DNA of 5,888 bases, from assembly GCA_017881545.1 (NCBI GenBank), contig JADGQU010000172.1, positions 1-5,888 of the forward strand. The letters run 5' to 3'. Origin of the DNA: Gemmatimonadaceae bacterium. Lineage in GTDB: Bacteria > Gemmatimonadota > Gemmatimonadetes > Gemmatimonadales > Gemmatimonadaceae. The position numbers and the translations under genes were made by a program. The stretch's first letter is position 1; each line of letters starts with the position of its first letter. Of this stretch, positions 4,417-5,888 are shown in pieces. The notes beneath the pieces were generated by a model that ran no database searches, was not told the DNA's origin, and saw only the letters and a list, made by a program, of their open reading frames with translations.

Positions 4417-5519
4417 GAGTCGGAGTTCTCGGTGGCGGGCAGCTCGGAAGGATGCTGGCGCTTGCCGGCTACCAGCTGGGCATCGAATTCAGATTCTTCG
4501 ATCCAAACGCCGGCGCTCCGGTTGGCCAGATTGGGCAGCTGATCGCCGCGGAGTATAGCGACCACGCGGCGCTCGAGCGCTTTCTCGAGGGCCTGGACGT
4601 CGTCACCTACGAGTTCGAGAGCATTCCCGTCTCCACCGTCCGGTTCGTCGCCGAGCGCATGAAGGTTTTTCCGCCTGTAAAGGCGTTGGCGACCGCGCAG
4701 GACCGGCTTCTGGAGAAGCAGCTCTTTACCGATCTCGATATCCCGACTCCGCCGTTCGCCGCAGTGGATCAGATTCAGGATCTGCAGCGAGCCGCCGCGC
4801 GGATCGGGCTGCCGGTTGTGCTCAAGACCCGCAGGATGGGCTACGACGGAAAAGGACAGGCTGTGATTCGCGATGCGGCGTCGCTCGAGGCGGCCTGGAT
4901 CCGGCTTGCGGGATCGCAGCTCCTGGTTGAAAAGTACGTGGAGTTTCAGCACGAGCTTTCGGTGATCGGCGTCCGCGATACGGCCGGCAGGGAAGTGTTT
5001 TACCCGCCGATCGAGAACGTCCATCGTGAAGGGATTCTGAGAAAATCGATCGCGCCCGCACCGAGCGTTTCACCGCAGCTTGCCGCGGTTGCGACCAACT
5101 ACTGTCAGCGGCTGATGAACCGTCTCGCCTACGTCGGCGTCTTCGCGCTCGAGCTTTTTTCAGTCGACGGGGAATTGCTCGCGAACGAGATGGCTCCGCG
5201 GGTCCACAACTCAGGGCACTGGACCATCGAGGGCGCGGAGACCAGTCAGTTCGAGAATCATCTGCGAGCCATCCTGTCGCTCCCGCTCGGGAAGGCGGCT
5301 CTACGGGGGAGCTCCGTGATGTTCAACATCATCGGACACATTCCGCCAATGGAGCGCGTAATGGCGATCGAGGGGGCTCACCTTCACCTCTACGGGAAGG
5401 CGCCGACCGAGAAGCGAAAGGTTGGTCACGTCACGCTCGTGGGGCCGAGCCTCGAGGACCTGGAGCAAGGCTCGGGCGAGCTCCGGCTGGCGCTGGGTCT
5501 CGTGAGAGGTGACGGTTGA
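4413..5519 (+). CDS. purK: N5-carboxyaminoimidazole ribonucleotide synthase PurK
   Basis: PurK uses ATP and bicarbonate to carboxylate AIR to N5-CAIR, the substrate of PurE. The 368-residue ATP-grasp protein shows the N-terminal glycine loop GVLGGGQLGRM (4-14), VTYEFE (64-69), K138 and the GYDGKGQ loop (143-149) that closes over ATP, EKYVEFQHELSVI (173-185), and the metal and substrate segment NEMAPRVHNSGHWT (258-271) followed by a conserved SQFENHLRA. The C-terminal domain runs to the end without truncation, and the length is usual. It starts with GTG inside the purE stop (GTGA overlap), where homology begins at once (MRVGVLGGG). A 175-base gap without a gene follows, so purK is probably the last gene of this unit. 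Confidence 0.97.
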   Translation: MRVGVLGGGQLGRMLALAGYQLGIEFRFFDPNAGAPVGQIGQLIAAEYSDHAALERFLEGLDVVTYEFESIPVSTVRFVAERMKVFPPVKALATAQDRLLEKQLFTDLDIPTPPFAAVDQIQDLQRAAARIGLPVVLKTRRMGYDGKGQAVIRDAASLEAAWIRLAGSQLLVEKYVEFQHELSVIGVRDTAGREVFYPPIENVHREGILRKSIAPAPSVSPQLAAVATNYCQRLMNRLAYVGVFALELFSVDGELLANEMAPRVHNSGHWTIEGAETSQFENHLRAILSLPLGKAALRGSSVMFNIIGHIPPMERVMAIEGAHLHLYGKAPTEKRKVGHVTLVGPSLEDLEQGSGELRLALGLVRGDG

Positions 5520-5555
5520 CTCCCTTCTCGGAGGCACCCAGAGGGCATCCGAAAC

Positions 5556-5590
5556 GGCCCCCAAGCCGGTTCAAACCAATGGATTGGGCC
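5556..5590 (+). terminator. Possible weak terminator after purK
   Basis: GGCCC (5556-5560) can pair with GGGCC (5586-5590), and CCAA with TTGG could lengthen the stem if a 2-base bulge is allowed. It sits where the purE-purK message would end. No T-tract follows, so it does not meet the intrinsic terminator pattern; it may be coincidental. Confidence 0.22.
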
Positions 5591-5642
5591 AGACTGTCAT
5601 ATCCGCAGCCACAGGGAAAGCCGATTGCCCCGCGTTCAAACC
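5569..5642. repeat. Two copies of GTTCAAACC before the sigma factor gene
   Basis: The 9-mer GTTCAAACC occurs at 5569-5577 and again at 5634-5642, in the same orientation, 65 bases apart, in the 175-base gap between purK and the sigma factor gene. The first copy is part of the near-palindrome GGTTCAAACC. It could be a regulator or sigma-factor binding site; chance recurrence is not excluded. Confidence 0.4.
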
Positions 5643-5694
5643 TTTGAGCCCTTCGAGCTATCCAATCTCGCAACAAGACAGGGACAACGATCGA

Positions 5695-5888
5695 ATGGCG
5701 GCCGCATCCAACGTGATAAGCATAGCAATGGGTGATTCGACGGACGTGGCGCTAGCCGCAGGCGGGGACCGGCAGGCCTTCGAACGCCTGTACCGGACGC
5801 ATTCGACGAGGGTGTTCTCGCTCTGCGCGAGGATGTCAGGAAGCAGGACGAGGGGCGAGGAGCTGACCCAGGATGTCTTCGTGAGGAC
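5695..5888 (+). CDS. ECF-family RNA polymerase sigma factor, 5' part
   Basis: The gene runs off the window; 64 codons are visible. After about 16 variable residues the protein reads DVALAAGGDRQAFERLYRTHSTRVFSL and then GEELTQDVFVR. This matches region 2 of extracytoplasmic-function sigma factors: the GD..AFE.LY start of sigma-2.1, and the E-(D/E)-LTQ-(E/D)-VF motif of region 2.2, which contacts the core enzyme. I chose the ATG at 5695, with AGGGA 10 bases upstream (5680-5684). An ATG at 5728 is also possible and would start directly before the domain, but it lacks a ribosome binding site. Region 4 and any neighbouring anti-sigma gene lie outside the window, so the ECF group and stimulus cannot be told. 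The gap after purK suggests a separate transcription unit. Confidence 0.88.
   Translation, partial: MAAASNVISIAMGDSTDVALAAGGDRQAFERLYRTHSTRVFSLCARMSGSRTRGEELTQDVFVR

Noticed and set aside
4389..5024. Minus-strand open frame of 211 codons opposite purK
   Set aside because: It is antisense to a clear ATP-grasp gene and has no domain or ribosome binding site that I can recognise.

Overview
The window is GC-rich bacterial chromosome carrying a conserved translation and purine housekeeping cluster. All genes but one are on the plus strand. The likely host is Gemmatimonadota or a close relative, which is an inference. Three things point that way: the high GC; a TrmD that resembles the short forms of the Bacteroidetes/Chlorobi side of the tree (CGHYK.IDQRV signature, about 222 residues); and a lipoprotein whose lipidated cysteine is followed by SDSTGP, a start I associate with Gemmatimonadota lipoproteins. 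A database search would be needed to confirm it.

Layout: positions 1-372 hold no gene. They contain a tandem array of the heptamer AACTGCA (1-40) running into a long imperfect inverted repeat (arms 29-100 and 156-226, about 58 of 72 aligned columns identical), then about 145 bases of leader. Next come rpsP (373-705), rimM (722-1294) and trmD (1298-1966), tightly packed as one operon. A lone minus-strand gene for a DUF6174-like lipoprotein (1971-2405) ends 4 bases from the trmD stop and separates trmD from rplS (2587-2994), its usual partner. rnhB (3026-3880), purE (3919-4416) and purK (4413-5519) follow rplS, with purE and purK overlapping by 4 bases. After a 175-base gap, an ECF-type sigma factor begins at 5695 and runs off the window end.

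Function: RpsP and RplS are ribosomal proteins, RimM matures the 30S subunit and TrmD makes m1G37 in tRNA, so the first half serves ribosome assembly and decoding fidelity. RNase HII removes ribonucleotides from DNA. PurK and PurE together convert AIR to CAIR through N5-CAIR in de novo purine synthesis. The sigma factor probably opens a separate regulatory unit.

No complete new system such as defence, CRISPR or a mobile element with a transposase is visible. The least explained element is the palindromic structure with its heptamer array upstream of rpsP. The antiparallel lipoprotein inside the ribosomal cluster and the extended RNase HII are the next most unusual.
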